64,000 nucleotides of DNA, taken from positions 1 through 64,000 of the forward strand of contig CAJUDG010000001.1 in the NCBI GenBank assembly GCA_910584745.1, given 5' to 3'. The stretch is from an uncultured Eubacteriales bacterium (GTDB lineage Bacteria; Bacillota; Clostridia; Oscillospirales; Acutalibacteraceae). The position numbers and the translations under genes were made by a program. The stretch's first letter is position 1; every line of letters starts with the position of its first letter. The notes below the pieces were generated by a model that was given only the letters and a program-made list of their open reading frames with translations, ran no database searches and was not told the origin of the DNA. Positions 7,836-16,871 of this stretch are shown piece by piece.

Positions 7836-9155
7836 TTATTTGATCACTAAAAAGCTATAGCCATATTGGTATCGGATTTCATTGGAAAGCCTTAAATCCA
7901 GGAAAAAATGATCGCCAGGAACCGTCGCCTTAAGAGATGCCAGAACCTCCGGCGCGTTGCCGGATGCCACACCTATGATGTATCCCGTTTTGCAAGGGCC
8001 TTCTTCCGGTTTTGTAAACATATGCACCGGATACCCCATAAACTGTTCCCCTTTGGTCACAGCATGGGAAACGCAAAAGCCGTCCAGCTTTAAGTGATTA
8101 GCCTCAAGAAATTTCCCATACAAACGTCCCTGCGTTCCCTTTCCATATATCACAATTTGGGAATGTGAATTGCAAAACTTTTTTAGTCGCAAAAGTCTTT
8201 TATAGAAGCCCAGTTTATATAGTCCATTCAATAGCTTTTGCGGTAACAAAGAGACTGCCAGTAGGGTAAATCTTGAAACAGGGGTAACCTTTTCCCAAAC
8301 ACCCCAATACTTTTTGCATATACGATATGAAAATGTCCCTCGCCTTCTATACTGCAAAAAGCATTCTGGGTTAACAAAGTAGTCACGGGAAAATTCTGAT
8401 ATCACCCTATCCTTATGAATATAGCTCTTGGGAAGGCTATCTATTGTACGAACCCATCCCCCGCAAATGTATGGAAAGACAGCTTCTGTCCAGACAGAAT
8501 CCTTTTTATGCATAGAAAAGCGCACAGAACGAAAGGGCAGCGAAAGGACGAGGCTTTCAAACTTTTCCATTTCCGCGGCTCTCCACAAATAATAACACAC
8601 ATGCGACCAAGGAATAAAGGGCTCTTTCAAAAAACGCTCCTCATAGAAGGCCCAATCCACATCGCGCAGCATTGTATGAGTGTTAAGAATTACCGCGCCA
8701 AACGAAGACATATGATATGCACATGAGACCATCAGTTCATCCAAGTTGGAAATGATACGGCTTCCCTCATTCTGCTCGCCGATCCAGTCCAAAATAATCA
8801 TATCATGCTTTAAATCCAAGCACTCCATTGCCTGAGATACTATGTCTGCTTTGTGCTGCAGGCCGTCTGAAGACAACAGGATAAAGTCATACTCCTTTTC
8901 CAATCCACAGCCCTGAAAGATTTTATAGGCTTTCGCATTGGGATGCATATCGGAGGGCATACGAATATAGTACAGCTGTCCTTTGGGGAGCCACTGTTGA
9001 ATCAGTTCTTGGGTATCGTTTCCTATGCTGGAGTCGTAAAAATACAGATCAATTCCGGCAGCCGTATAGGTATCATAGCAATTATTTAGAAAGTCTTCAA
9101 CAATGTCTCGTCTTTCGTAGGTTGGAATACATACTGCCATTGTGAGAGCGGCCAT
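7836..9155 (-). CDS. Family-2-type glycosyltransferase with a C-terminal Rossmann-like domain
   Basis: A 439-residue protein. The first 250 residues form a GT-A-like domain beginning MAVCIPTYERRDIVEDFL, where the nucleotide-sugar strand of GT2 enzymes lies. A canonical DxD is not obvious; LLSSDG near residue 95 is a candidate. Residues from about 330 (IVIYGKGTQGRLYGKFLE) read as a Rossmann-like domain of the type found in sugar acyltransferases and other cell-surface sugar enzymes. The gene is visibly more AT-rich than the rfb genes, as is common for the variable genes of surface-polysaccharide loci. It probably transfers the CDP-sugar product or a neighbouring residue. Acceptor unknown. Confidence 0.75.
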   Translation of the reverse strand: MAALTMAVCIPTYERRDIVEDFLNNCYDTYTAAGIDLYFYDSSIGNDTQELIQQWLPKGQLYYIRMPSDMHPNAKAYKIFQGCGLEKEYDFILLSSDGLQHKADIVSQAMECLDLKHDMIILDWIGEQNEGSRIISNLDELMVSCAYHMSSFGAVILNTHTMLRDVDWAFYEERFLKEPFIPWSHVCYYLWRAAEMEKFESLVLSLPFRSVRFSMHKKDSVWTEAVFPYICGGWVRTIDSLPKSYIHKDRVISEFSRDYFVNPECFLQYRRRGTFSYRICKKYWGVWEKVTPVSRFTLLAVSLLPQKLLNGLYKLGFYKRLLRLKKFCNSHSQIVIYGKGTQGRLYGKFLEANHLKLDGFCVSHAVTKGEQFMGYPVHMFTKPEEGPCKTGYIIGVASGNAPEVLASLKATVPGDHFFLDLRLSNEIRYQYGYSFLVIK

Positions 9156-9606
9156 CTTCTGGTTTCTCCTCTTGAATAAATTTCAAATATAACAGCGAAA
9201 GAACGTATGGGGCAGGGCTATAAAATCTATAGGTCTCCACAGGGGTAGAAGTCACACCACCATATATATTATCGACTCATTTCAAGAAATCTTAAGACTC
9301 ACCGCATAATAAAGTTCATACACGATATAAGTGCGGGACTGAAAAGAGAGAGGGCCGTGCCAGAGCTTTTTTAACCCAGACAGGCTTTAGCTTATGAAAA
9401 AATTTCCCCGAAACAGAAGTTTCTGGTACGGTACATCCGCGCCGACGCCAGAGTGGGGCTTGTTTTCAAACATCGGGCTCAATACTTTAATTGCATATGG
9501 CCGGATAATTGCTAAAGCCGGATGGAATTGTGCTTGGAAAGCATTTGCGTGTTGCCCCGCTGCCAGCGCAATAAGGAAAGTCATAACAAAAAAGCTCAGC
9601 TTGCAC
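9156..9606. other. Intergenic region upstream of the sugar cluster
   Basis: About 450 AT-rich bases upstream of the glycosyltransferase gene, probably holding its promoter and leader. I find no clean TTGACA/TATAAT pair on the minus strand. A GGAG ribosome site precedes the start at 9155. Two small opposing ORFs (9394-9645 plus, 9387-9608 minus) overlap each other. The minus one has a short signal-like start (CKLSFFVMTFLIALAAG), but neither has a convincing ribosome site or a family I know, so I do not call either. Confidence 0.4.
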
Positions 9607-9639
9607 AAGAAAACTCCTGGTAAAACCAGGAGTTTTCTT
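9607..9639. terminator. Strong bidirectional terminator
   Basis: A perfect 14-bp stem (AAGAAAACTCCTGG with its complement) has a 5-base TAAAA loop and a T-rich end on both strands. It lies just beyond the stop of the PHP phosphatase gene and closes the importer operon. Confidence 0.85.
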
Positions 9640-9666
9640 TACTGAAGCTTGAAATATTCTGAGTAT

Positions 9667-10455
9667 CTATATTACATCCCCATCGTTCTTGACCGGCTGT
9701 ACAACCCCGACTCCAGTTTCCCGGGCCAGCGCGTACCCATTTTGGAGGTATGCGTCCACCAGCTCCGGCGAGTGTGCATCGGAGTTGACTACAGCCTTCA
9801 CTCCCAGCCCCGCGGCAATCTCCCAAAACTCTTTCAGAGGGTACGGCCTTGGCATCTCCGGATTCTGATCCTGCTTTACCCAGCCGCTTGTGTTTATCTC
9901 CAGGGGCATACCGGCCTTAACCGCCGCCCGGCAGATGGCCTCCGCGCAGTCCCGGCAGCTTTCGTCCCAGCCGTCAATAGCAGCGCCGAAGGTGTCCGGG
10001 TGGGCGCCGAAGAGGAAGATGCCGCTCTCCAGCATTTCAACATAGATCTCGGCATAGGCCATCAGCGCGTCCCCATCCATTTTATCGCCGCCCCAGAAGC
10101 CCCTCATCTGCCCCTTATATGGGTAGAAGTGTACGCTGCCGATAAGGTAGTCCATGTGCCGCTCCCCCAGAAGCTCCTCTTTGTAGTAGCTCCTGAGCTC
10201 CGGAAAGTATTCACATTCAGCCGCCGCAAGTATCTTCACCTGCGGGTACAGCTTTCTGGCGCTGTCTATCTCCTCCAGGTACTGCCCCAGCTTAGAGTAC
10301 GGCATACGTATCCCGGGTATGCGGTCATCAGGAAACGGCGTATGGTCGGATATCCCCAGCACCGTAATGCCGCGCCCCAGAGCCTCGGCCGCGTAATCGG
10401 CCGGCCTGCCGGAGGCGTGGCCGCACAGGTGCGTGTGGGTGTGCAGGTTCACCAT
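9667..10455 (-). CDS. PHP-domain phosphatase (HisK-type histidinol-phosphatase family)
   Basis: A 262-residue PHP metallo-hydrolase. Metal-binding motifs are N-terminal NLHTHTHLCGH, the ISDHTPF motif near residue 37, the GSVHFYP motif near residue 105, the GAHPDTF motif near residue 155 and the NSDAH motif near residue 225. The family includes histidinol-phosphate phosphatase (HisK/HisJ). No histidine genes are nearby; the gene is last in a sugar-importer operon. A sugar-phosphate or other small phosphoester substrate is therefore equally plausible. GGGAGG lies just upstream of the start. Confidence 0.85.
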   Translation of the reverse strand: MVNLHTHTHLCGHASGRPADYAAEALGRGITVLGISDHTPFPDDRIPGIRMPYSKLGQYLEEIDSARKLYPQVKILAAAECEYFPELRSYYKEELLGERHMDYLIGSVHFYPYKGQMRGFWGGDKMDGDALMAYAEIYVEMLESGIFLFGAHPDTFGAAIDGWDESCRDCAEAICRAAVKAGMPLEINTSGWVKQDQNPEMPRPYPLKEFWEIAAGLGVKAVVNSDAHSPELVDAYLQNGYALARETGVGVVQPVKNDGDVI

Positions 10456-10477
10456 AAGTATTCCTCCCTTTTCCCTC

Positions 10478-11350
10478 TCAGCCCTTTATGGAGCCTATCA
10501 TGACCCCGGACACAAAATATTTCTGTATGAATGGGTACAGCACCATCATGGGTATTATGGACATCATTATGACACAGTATTTTATCAGCACCTGTATCAC
10601 GTTCACCTCGTTGGGGTCCCCGGTCTCGCTGCTGGCGCTGTTCTGCAGCACTATCTCCCGCAGGATTATCTGTAAGGGATAAAGGCTGCGGTCGGTGACG
10701 TATATGGCCGTGTGGAACCATGAGTTCCATATCTGTATCGCATAGAACAGTGTCACAACGGCCAGTATGGACTTTGACACCGGCAGCACTACGCTCCAGA
10801 GGATGCGGAAATGCCCCGCTCCGTCTATTCTGGCGGCCTCCAGCATCCCCTCGGGTATGGCGGCAAAGGAAGTGCGGGTCACCATTATGTTGAACACGGA
10901 CACGGCGGTGGGCAGTATTATGGCGAGCCTTGTGTCCAGCATACCCAGATTGCGCACCACCATGTATGTGGGGATTATCCCGCCGTTGAACATCATGGTG
11001 AAGGTTATGAACAGGGCTATGGGCCTTGACCACATGAGCTTTCTTGACAGCCCGTACCCCGCCAGCACTGTCAGCGTCAGGCCAAAAGCTGTGCCGGTTA
11101 TCAGGTATATGATGGTGTTGCCGTAGCCGCGTATCAGGTCCTTGTTTCTGAAGCACTGCTCATAGCCTTTCAGTGTGGGCGCGCCCAGCGGATGGAACAC
11201 CAGCCCCCGGTGGGCGGAGAGCTCCAGCGGGTCGCTTATGGAGCAGCATATGCAGTGCCAGATAGGTATGACGCAGGCAAGGCCGATGGCCAGCAGAATA
11301 AGCGTATTGAAAACAGCGAATATCTTTTCGCCTTGGGTCCTCTTTACCAT
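10478..11350 (-). CDS. Carbohydrate ABC transporter permease, LplC/YtcP-type
   Basis: A 290-residue inner-membrane permease of the MalG class with about six membrane segments. The cytoplasmic EAA loop (EAARIDGAGHFRILWSVVLP, near residues 175-195) docks the ATPase. It pairs with the permease at 11372-12304 and the binding protein upstream. As usual for LplABC-type importers, no ATPase gene is present and a shared one (MsmX-like) is presumably used. GAAAGGAGG precedes the ATG. It is followed by the PHP phosphatase after 22 bases. Confidence 0.92.
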   Translation of the reverse strand: MVKRTQGEKIFAVFNTLILLAIGLACVIPIWHCICCSISDPLELSAHRGLVFHPLGAPTLKGYEQCFRNKDLIRGYGNTIIYLITGTAFGLTLTVLAGYGLSRKLMWSRPIALFITFTMMFNGGIIPTYMVVRNLGMLDTRLAIILPTAVSVFNIMVTRTSFAAIPEGMLEAARIDGAGHFRILWSVVLPVSKSILAVVTLFYAIQIWNSWFHTAIYVTDRSLYPLQIILREIVLQNSASSETGDPNEVNVIQVLIKYCVIMMSIIPMMVLYPFIQKYFVSGVMIGSIKG

Positions 11351-11371
11351 GCTTTTCTCCTCCTTTCTGTC

Positions 11372-12304
11372 CTAGAACAGGCTGGTCTCCGTGTATTTGC
11401 GGCTAAGGGTGTTGGCGCTTACCAGTATCAGCGTGTTTATCACCGAGTTGAACAGGTCCACCGCCGCCGCATAGGAGTAGTTGTTCTCCAGCAGGCCCTT
11501 GCGGTACACGAAGGTGGAGATCACATCCCCGGTGGTGTACACCGCCGGGCTGTACAGGAGGATTATCTTCTGGTAGTTCACCGTCATCAGCTGGCCCATG
11601 CGCATGATGAGCATTATCATGATGGTGGAGACTATCCCGGGCAGGGTGATGTGCAGGGTCTGCTTCCAGCGCCCCGCTCCGTCTATCCTGGCGGCCTCGT
11701 ACAGTTCCGTGTCTATGCTGCCCAGAGCCGAAATGTAGATGATAGAGCCGTACCCCAGATTCTGCCAGAGGTTAGAGCCCACCACTATGGAGCGGAAGGC
11801 CCCGGCGTTGGAGATGAGCTCCGGCGGCCCGCCCAGCGCCTGGGAGATAAGGGATATCGCCCCGCCAGACTCCGTGAAGGTCTTTACCAGCCCGCAGACC
11901 ACCACCATGGAGATGAAATACGGCAGATATGATACAGTCTGTATCGTGCGCTTGAACACGCGGTTATGTACCTCATTTAAAAGCAGGGCGAAGATTATGG
12001 ACGCCGGGAAGGACACGCACAGGTCATAGACGCTCAGCGCCAGGGTGTTCCCAAGCAGCCGGGTGAAATAATAGCTGCCGAAGAAGTCTGTAAAATTCTT
12101 AAAGCCCACCCACTGGCTGCCGAGCAGCCCCTTGCCGAACTTGTAGTTCTCGAAGGCCATGATTATGCCGCCCATGGGCATATAGCAGAAGATAAAGAAC
12201 CACGCCACCACCGGCAGCAGCATAAGGTAGACCGCCCAGTTCTGCCTGAAGTCCCGCCGGGCCCTAACCCCAAGGCTCATGCGGTCCGCTTTTGGAATTG
12301 CCAT
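11372..12304 (-). CDS. Carbohydrate ABC transporter permease, LplB/YtdP-associated type
   Basis: A 310-residue MalF-class permease. The N-terminal cytoplasmic stretch is basic, the first membrane segment is WAVYLMLLPVVAWFFIFCYM, and the EAA loop reads EAARIDGAGRWKQTLHITLP. The ATG at 12304 follows AAAGGGG; a GTG six codons upstream is less likely. It works with the neighbouring LplC-like permease to move an oligosaccharide or glycoside delivered by the lipoprotein coded just upstream. Confidence 0.92.
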   Translation of the reverse strand: MAIPKADRMSLGVRARRDFRQNWAVYLMLLPVVAWFFIFCYMPMGGIIMAFENYKFGKGLLGSQWVGFKNFTDFFGSYYFTRLLGNTLALSVYDLCVSFPASIIFALLLNEVHNRVFKRTIQTVSYLPYFISMVVVCGLVKTFTESGGAISLISQALGGPPELISNAGAFRSIVVGSNLWQNLGYGSIIYISALGSIDTELYEAARIDGAGRWKQTLHITLPGIVSTIMIMLIMRMGQLMTVNYQKIILLYSPAVYTTGDVISTFVYRKGLLENNYSYAAAVDLFNSVINTLILVSANTLSRKYTETSLF

Positions 12305-12337
12305 TTCAGTACCCCTTTCCACGTTAAAAGATGAAGA

Positions 12338-12364
12338 GAGAAGCGGCGGGTGGCGCCGCTTCTC
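12338..12364 (-). other. Intercistronic stem-loop after the binding-protein gene
   Basis: A perfect 11-bp stem (GAGAAGCGGCG with its complement) has a 5-base loop and lacks a T-tract. It sits between the binding-protein stop and the first permease. Stem-loops in this position commonly protect the binding-protein message and lower downstream expression. Confidence 0.6.
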
Positions 12365-12381
12365 CCCTACTGTTCAAAATG

Positions 12382-14058
12382 TCAGCGCTGGTTATAGCGG
12401 TCCACGCCAGCCTGCTTGAGCTCGGTGGCCCTCTCTATGCCCATGGACTTTAGCTGCTCGCGGAACGCGTCGAAGTCCTGGGTGTCCTGGCCCATGATGG
12501 TGTTCACGGTGTACTCTGCCACATAGGTGGTGATGTCACTCATGATCGATGAGTATTCGTCCTGCTCGGCCTCGCTCATGGTGACTGCAGTAGGTATAAC
12601 GCCATCGTCTTTACTGGCAGTCCAGGTCTTCTGGGCCGCCAGCTGATCCTCGGTCCAGCTGCCCATAACGCGGTTATAGTCCTCATAGGGAGCATTCAGG
12701 GTAGTGTACTTGGTGCGGGCCTGGGCCACGGACAGGCCGTCCGGATTGTTGGTAATGAGCTCGCCCCACTTATATGTGCCGTCGGACTCTATGGTATAGC
12801 TCTCACCCTCACGGTTGCCAAAGTTTGCCACAAGGCTTGCGTCCTCACCGTACTGGTAATCCATCCACTTCACGCACAACTCAGGGTATTTGGTTTCTGC
12901 GGAGATAGCCATTTCAACAGCGTTTGTAAGGATATCGGGGTTGCGCAGATGGGTCTCGTCCCCTGCTTTCTTTACAGGTATGGGCGCGCCCACCAGATTG
13001 AAGTCCTCATTTGCCGACCCGCGGCTGGGATAATACTGGTCACCGCACCAAGACGCATAGGTGCTGGCATTTGCGCCGACCTTGTCGTTCAATATCAGGT
13101 CATCGTCCAGGGTACCGCCCCGGGTGGAGAAGCTCTGGTCAATAAGGCCCTCGGAGTACCACTGCTTGAAAGTATCCAGATAATCCTTGTAGCCGTCCTC
13201 CATGGGACCATACTTGACCGTACTTCCGTCCACAAAGAACTCCCTGGCGGTACCGAAACCGGTCATGAACTCGCTGTAGCCGGAGGTGCCGTCGTTCTCG
13301 GCGGTGGAGTAGAACAGGGGTATCTCTACATTAAGCTGCTCCTTGAAAGCCTTGAGCACGTCGTGCCAGTCGTCAAAGGTAACGGGTACCTCCATATTGA
13401 CCTTGTCCAAGAAGTCTTTGCGGATAGCGGGTCCCATGTTTCCCTTGCGGCCATTCTCGCCCTTATAAAGATAGAAGAAGCACCAGCGGTTACCCTCGTC
13501 AGTTATAGTATTTTTCTGAAGCAAAGGGTTAGCGTTTACCAGAGCCATATAGTTGGGCATTATATTCTCATAATCGTTCAGCTTCAGCCAGATGCCGTCG
13601 GAGATGGCAACGTCCGGGCCGGAGGGGTACTGTCGGCCATATAACATCTGGTTCTGTACGATGTCAGGCATATTATCGCTGGCAAACAGCAGATTAAAGG
13701 ACTCGTTTTCCGTGCCCTCAACTGGCATGATCCATTCAGCATGTACGCCTGTCTTTTCCTCCAGCCACTGGTAGAAATCCGATTCATTATAATCAGACAG
13801 TCCTGCTGACGAGCCTACGTTATACCACACCCGAATGGTAACGTCATCTGTGGTCAGCGGCAGGCCCGTGCCGGTCTCTGCGGGTTCGGAGCTGCTCTCC
13901 TCCTGGGAGGAGCTGTCGTCCTTGCTCTCCTCGGGCTGCGAGCTGCTGCTCTCGCTGCTTGTAGAGCTGTTGTCCTTGCCGCCGCAGGCCGCTAGGCACG
14001 TGACGAGCATTGCCGCCGCCAGCAGGAGTGCCAGACAGCGTTTCAGGGTTTTGTTCAT
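12382..14058 (-). CDS. Extracellular solute-binding lipoprotein, LplA-type
   Basis: A 558-residue lipoprotein. The signal peptide ends in a lipobox (LVTCLAAC, Cys25), followed by a Ser/Glu-rich linker of about 35 residues. A cluster-B sugar-binding fold of about 490 residues follows (EEKTGVHAEWIMP and onward). It captures an unknown saccharide at the cell surface and hands it to the two permeases downstream. GGAGG lies 8 bases before the ATG. The gene faces the AraC-type sensor at 14339, the usual arrangement for ligand-induced importers of Clostridia and Bacilli. Confidence 0.92.
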   Translation of the reverse strand: MNKTLKRCLALLLAAAMLVTCLAACGGKDNSSTSSESSSSQPEESKDDSSSQEESSSEPAETGTGLPLTTDDVTIRVWYNVGSSAGLSDYNESDFYQWLEEKTGVHAEWIMPVEGTENESFNLLFASDNMPDIVQNQMLYGRQYPSGPDVAISDGIWLKLNDYENIMPNYMALVNANPLLQKNTITDEGNRWCFFYLYKGENGRKGNMGPAIRKDFLDKVNMEVPVTFDDWHDVLKAFKEQLNVEIPLFYSTAENDGTSGYSEFMTGFGTAREFFVDGSTVKYGPMEDGYKDYLDTFKQWYSEGLIDQSFSTRGGTLDDDLILNDKVGANASTYASWCGDQYYPSRGSANEDFNLVGAPIPVKKAGDETHLRNPDILTNAVEMAISAETKYPELCVKWMDYQYGEDASLVANFGNREGESYTIESDGTYKWGELITNNPDGLSVAQARTKYTTLNAPYEDYNRVMGSWTEDQLAAQKTWTASKDDGVIPTAVTMSEAEQDEYSSIMSDITTYVAEYTVNTIMGQDTQDFDAFREQLKSMGIERATELKQAGVDRYNQR

Positions 14059-14107
14059 TTTTGGAACCTCCGTTTCTTTGTTTTGGTTTTCGTGCTTGAC
14101 AAGGCGA

Positions 14108-14135
14108 TTATATTTGATATTTTCCGTTACAGCAA
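14108..14135 (-). promoter_or_regulatory. Sigma-A-type promoter for the LplABC-type operon
   Basis: On the minus strand a TTGCTG box and a perfect TATAAT (14113-14108) are separated by 16 bases, about 50 bases upstream of the binding-protein start. Confidence 0.55.
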
Positions 14136-14268
14136 GCCCGAAATTTGTGTAAGTTTATCAAAAACGGTAAAACCCATGGCTTTCCTAAGCTATCAAAACT
14201 GACTTGGCTATAAAAATATGTCTTTTTACATAAATATTGCCTGATTTTTGCTGGATTATTTAATTATC

Positions 14269-14297
14269 TTGACATTTCCCGTAAATGGCATTATAAT
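14269..14297 (+). promoter_or_regulatory. Consensus sigma-A promoter for the AraC-type sensor
   Basis: TTGACA (14269-14274) and TATAAT (14292-14297) are separated by exactly 17 bases, followed by AAAGGAGG just before the ATG at 14339. The promoter matches the consensus perfectly. Confidence 0.85.
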
Positions 14298-14338
14298 GAG
14301 ACCATACTTTTTTTCAGGCTTGAAAGGAGGTCTCAGCA

Positions 14339-16648
14339 ATGCAAGACTCTGGCCCTTTGACCGTCTCCCGTCCGGGGACCTCTGTGAGGACCTCCCTGTT
14401 TGTCTCGTATCTGCTCACCCTCCTGCTGCCCATCCTGCTGAGCTTCATTGTGTTTGCCGGCAGCTATCAGGTCACCTCAAGGCAGGCCCGGCACACTGTT
14501 AGCGTAGTGGGCCGGCACCTGGCCTCGGTGGTGGACACCTACCTGGACGAGGCCCGCAGCGAGAGCTTTGCCCTGATACTTAACGACTACTCCCAGAAGC
14601 TGATAAACTACACGTCCCCCTCCCCCACTACCCGGCAGATAGTGTATCTCTCCGAACTGCAGAAGGAGATGCGCTTTAAGGTCGCCGCCTCCAACTATAT
14701 TGGGACAATGTACGCGGTGTTTCCCAAGTCCGACGTGATACTCAGCAGCTCCGGGGTATACTACGACCATAACTTCACCTACCGGTGCCAGGAGGACCTG
14801 GGCATGACCATTGAAGAATGGGACGACTTTTTGGACTTTGACGGCCACAGGCATCTGTGCATAATGGAGTCCCCCGACGGCGGCGTACATATGCTTGCGG
14901 CCCAGAAGGACCGCTCTACCGCCGGCGGCAGGCAGCCGGGAATGATACTGGTGATGAACCTGGATGTGTCTGCCTTCTGCGACATACTCAACAGTCTCTC
15001 CAGGGACGGCAGCTCCCTTGCCATGATTTACGACACCGAGGAGGGCGCTGTCCTGTCCTCCTCCGTGCAGCCCGAAGGCATACGCTATCATTTTGACAAC
15101 AGCGAGCTTGTACCCGGGGAGAAAACTCTGCTGTCAATGGAATCAGTGGGCTCAGGAGCCTGGAGCTGTGTCCTGCTTACCCCAATGAGCGACTTTCTCT
15201 CCTCTCTCACTCCTCTGTTCATCAGCGCCGGAATATACCTTTTCTCCGCGTTTATCGGCGGCATAGCGCTCAGCTCATACCTTTCAAACTGCCACAGCAG
15301 CCCAATGCGCGAGCTTTCCCGCCGGATGCTCGCCGCAGTTGAGCAGGCCCCGCTGGAAAAGAACGAGTACCGCCAAGTACAGCACGCCCTGACAGAGCTT
15401 CTGCACCAGCGCTCCACCATGGTAGAAGAGAACGAGCTCGCGCGCAAGGGGCTTAGGGAGCATGTGCTGCGCAGCATACTCTCCGGCAGGGTCAGTAAGG
15501 ACAGCTTGATATACCGCCACGCCTATAACAGCGGTATAAACCTTGAGAGCGGACGCTTTCTTGTTGTGCTCTATGACGTAGAGGACTTCGGCAAGGTCTT
15601 TTCCGGGGTGGGCGCCGACGGAGACGGAGATGATTTTCTCACTTCCGTGCTGGATGTAGTGGTCTATACCGTCTCAAAGGACCGGGAGAAGGGCGCGTAC
15701 AGCCGTTACGCCGCGGAGATAGACGGACGCATCGCCTGTCTTATCTGCTGCCCTGATGATGCCTCGGATATATATCAGGACGTTCTTCAGGACACAGACC
15801 TTACCAGAAGCTTTCTGGCCGAGAGCTTCAGCCTTATACTTTCCTCTGCCGTCTCCCAGGTCCATGACGGTGTGCAGAATATACAGCTCTGCTACCGGGA
15901 GGCCCTGGATACCCTGGACTACATGGAAACCATGGGCATAGCTGCAAAATGCTGCCTTTATAATGAGATATCTGCCGGTCCCGGTTCACGTTCCCCGGCT
16001 ATCACAGGCATACTTGAGCGGGAACGGCAGCTGTGCAACTGTGTTCGCGCCGGTGAATATCAGTCGTCGCGTCAGCTGCTGCGTGGGATAGCACAAGATT
16101 TGGCACAGGGCTCCTGCTCGGCGGCGGAGGTCCGCCTGCGAATGCTGGGCTTGGTCAGCGCGGTAGAACCTACGTTGGACGAGGCGGGGACCGCTCTGGG
16201 ACTTGAGGACCTGCCGAACCCGGAGTGCTGGCTGCAAAAAAAGGATGTAACATCCATAACCTCGCAGATCGACTCTGTTCTGGAGGCCCTGGCCGAGGCT
16301 TCGGCACACCAGCGCACTAACAGTCCCTCCCGTCTGCGGGACCAGTTCATCCAGTATGCCGAAAGCCATCTCACCGACCCCAACCTGAATGTGACTATGG
16401 CCGCCGAGAGCTTTGATATGAGCCCCTCATACTTTTCGCGCCTTTTCAAAAAAAGCGTGGGCGCAGGGTTTCTGGACTACGTCCACCAGAACCGAGTACG
16501 TCTTGCCGAAGAAAAAATGCAGTCCAACCCCGCCCTGCCCCTAAAGGACATCGCCGAGCAGGTGGGCTATACCACTCCGCTGGCCCTAAACCGCGCGTTC
16601 CGAAAGTATGAAGGCGTTCCGCCAAGTGTGTTTAGAAAACAGATGTAA
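14339..16648 (+). CDS. AraC-family membrane-bound transcription regulator (YtdP/YesS-like)
   Basis: A 769-residue protein. It has a membrane segment near residues 20-42, an extracellular sensing region to about 285, a second segment at about 291-313 (FISAGIYLFSAFIGGIALSS) and a cytoplasmic linker. The C-terminal AraC double helix-turn-helix spans about 669-766 (TMAAESFDMSPSYFSRLFKK, then GYTTPLALNRAFRKYEG). Such proteins sense a sugar outside the cell, possibly with the binding protein, and activate the divergent importer. The promoter, ribosome site and divergent layout all agree. The inducing sugar is unknown. Confidence 0.92.
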   Translation: MQDSGPLTVSRPGTSVRTSLFVSYLLTLLLPILLSFIVFAGSYQVTSRQARHTVSVVGRHLASVVDTYLDEARSESFALILNDYSQKLINYTSPSPTTRQIVYLSELQKEMRFKVAASNYIGTMYAVFPKSDVILSSSGVYYDHNFTYRCQEDLGMTIEEWDDFLDFDGHRHLCIMESPDGGVHMLAAQKDRSTAGGRQPGMILVMNLDVSAFCDILNSLSRDGSSLAMIYDTEEGAVLSSSVQPEGIRYHFDNSELVPGEKTLLSMESVGSGAWSCVLLTPMSDFLSSLTPLFISAGIYLFSAFIGGIALSSYLSNCHSSPMRELSRRMLAAVEQAPLEKNEYRQVQHALTELLHQRSTMVEENELARKGLREHVLRSILSGRVSKDSLIYRHAYNSGINLESGRFLVVLYDVEDFGKVFSGVGADGDGDDFLTSVLDVVVYTVSKDREKGAYSRYAAEIDGRIACLICCPDDASDIYQDVLQDTDLTRSFLAESFSLILSSAVSQVHDGVQNIQLCYREALDTLDYMETMGIAAKCCLYNEISAGPGSRSPAITGILERERQLCNCVRAGEYQSSRQLLRGIAQDLAQGSCSAAEVRLRMLGLVSAVEPTLDEAGTALGLEDLPNPECWLQKKDVTSITSQIDSVLEALAEASAHQRTNSPSRLRDQFIQYAESHLTDPNLNVTMAAESFDMSPSYFSRLFKKSVGAGFLDYVHQNRVRLAEEKMQSNPALPLKDIAEQVGYTTPLALNRAFRKYEGVPPSVFRKQM

Positions 16649-16742
16649 ATTTCCTCCATAGAGAAAATGTTCTCGGCTTTATCAGGAAAAAAGGGTAGAA
16701 AAAACCTCCAGAATAACCGGGGCTCTTGCGCTAAAGCAACCT

Positions 16743-16782
16743 AAAAAGAGCTTGGGACGGCATTCCGTCTCAGGCTCTTTTT
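16743..16782. terminator. Bidirectional terminator between convergent genes
   Basis: AAAAAGAGC pairs with GCTCTTTTT, with an imperfect inner stem (GGGACGG with CCGTCTC). It is placed between the ends of the AraC-type gene (plus) and the methyltransferase gene (minus) and can serve both. Confidence 0.75.
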
Positions 16783-16871
16783 GATAGCAAAAATTCAGTT
16801 TAGTTTACCTGCGGCATGGGCACTGATAAAGCTTTTCTCCTACCCGTCTTAGTGGCGATCTCATAACAGTT

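Noticed and set aside
9387..9645. Small secreted peptide gene with a signal-like start
   Set aside because: Overlapping frames exist on both strands, neither with a ribosome site, and the end runs into a terminator hairpin.
14477..15091. Long minus-strand frame opposite the AraC-type gene
   Set aside because: It is the complement of a well-supported gene, with no ribosome site and a composition of His, Gly and Val typical of antisense frames.
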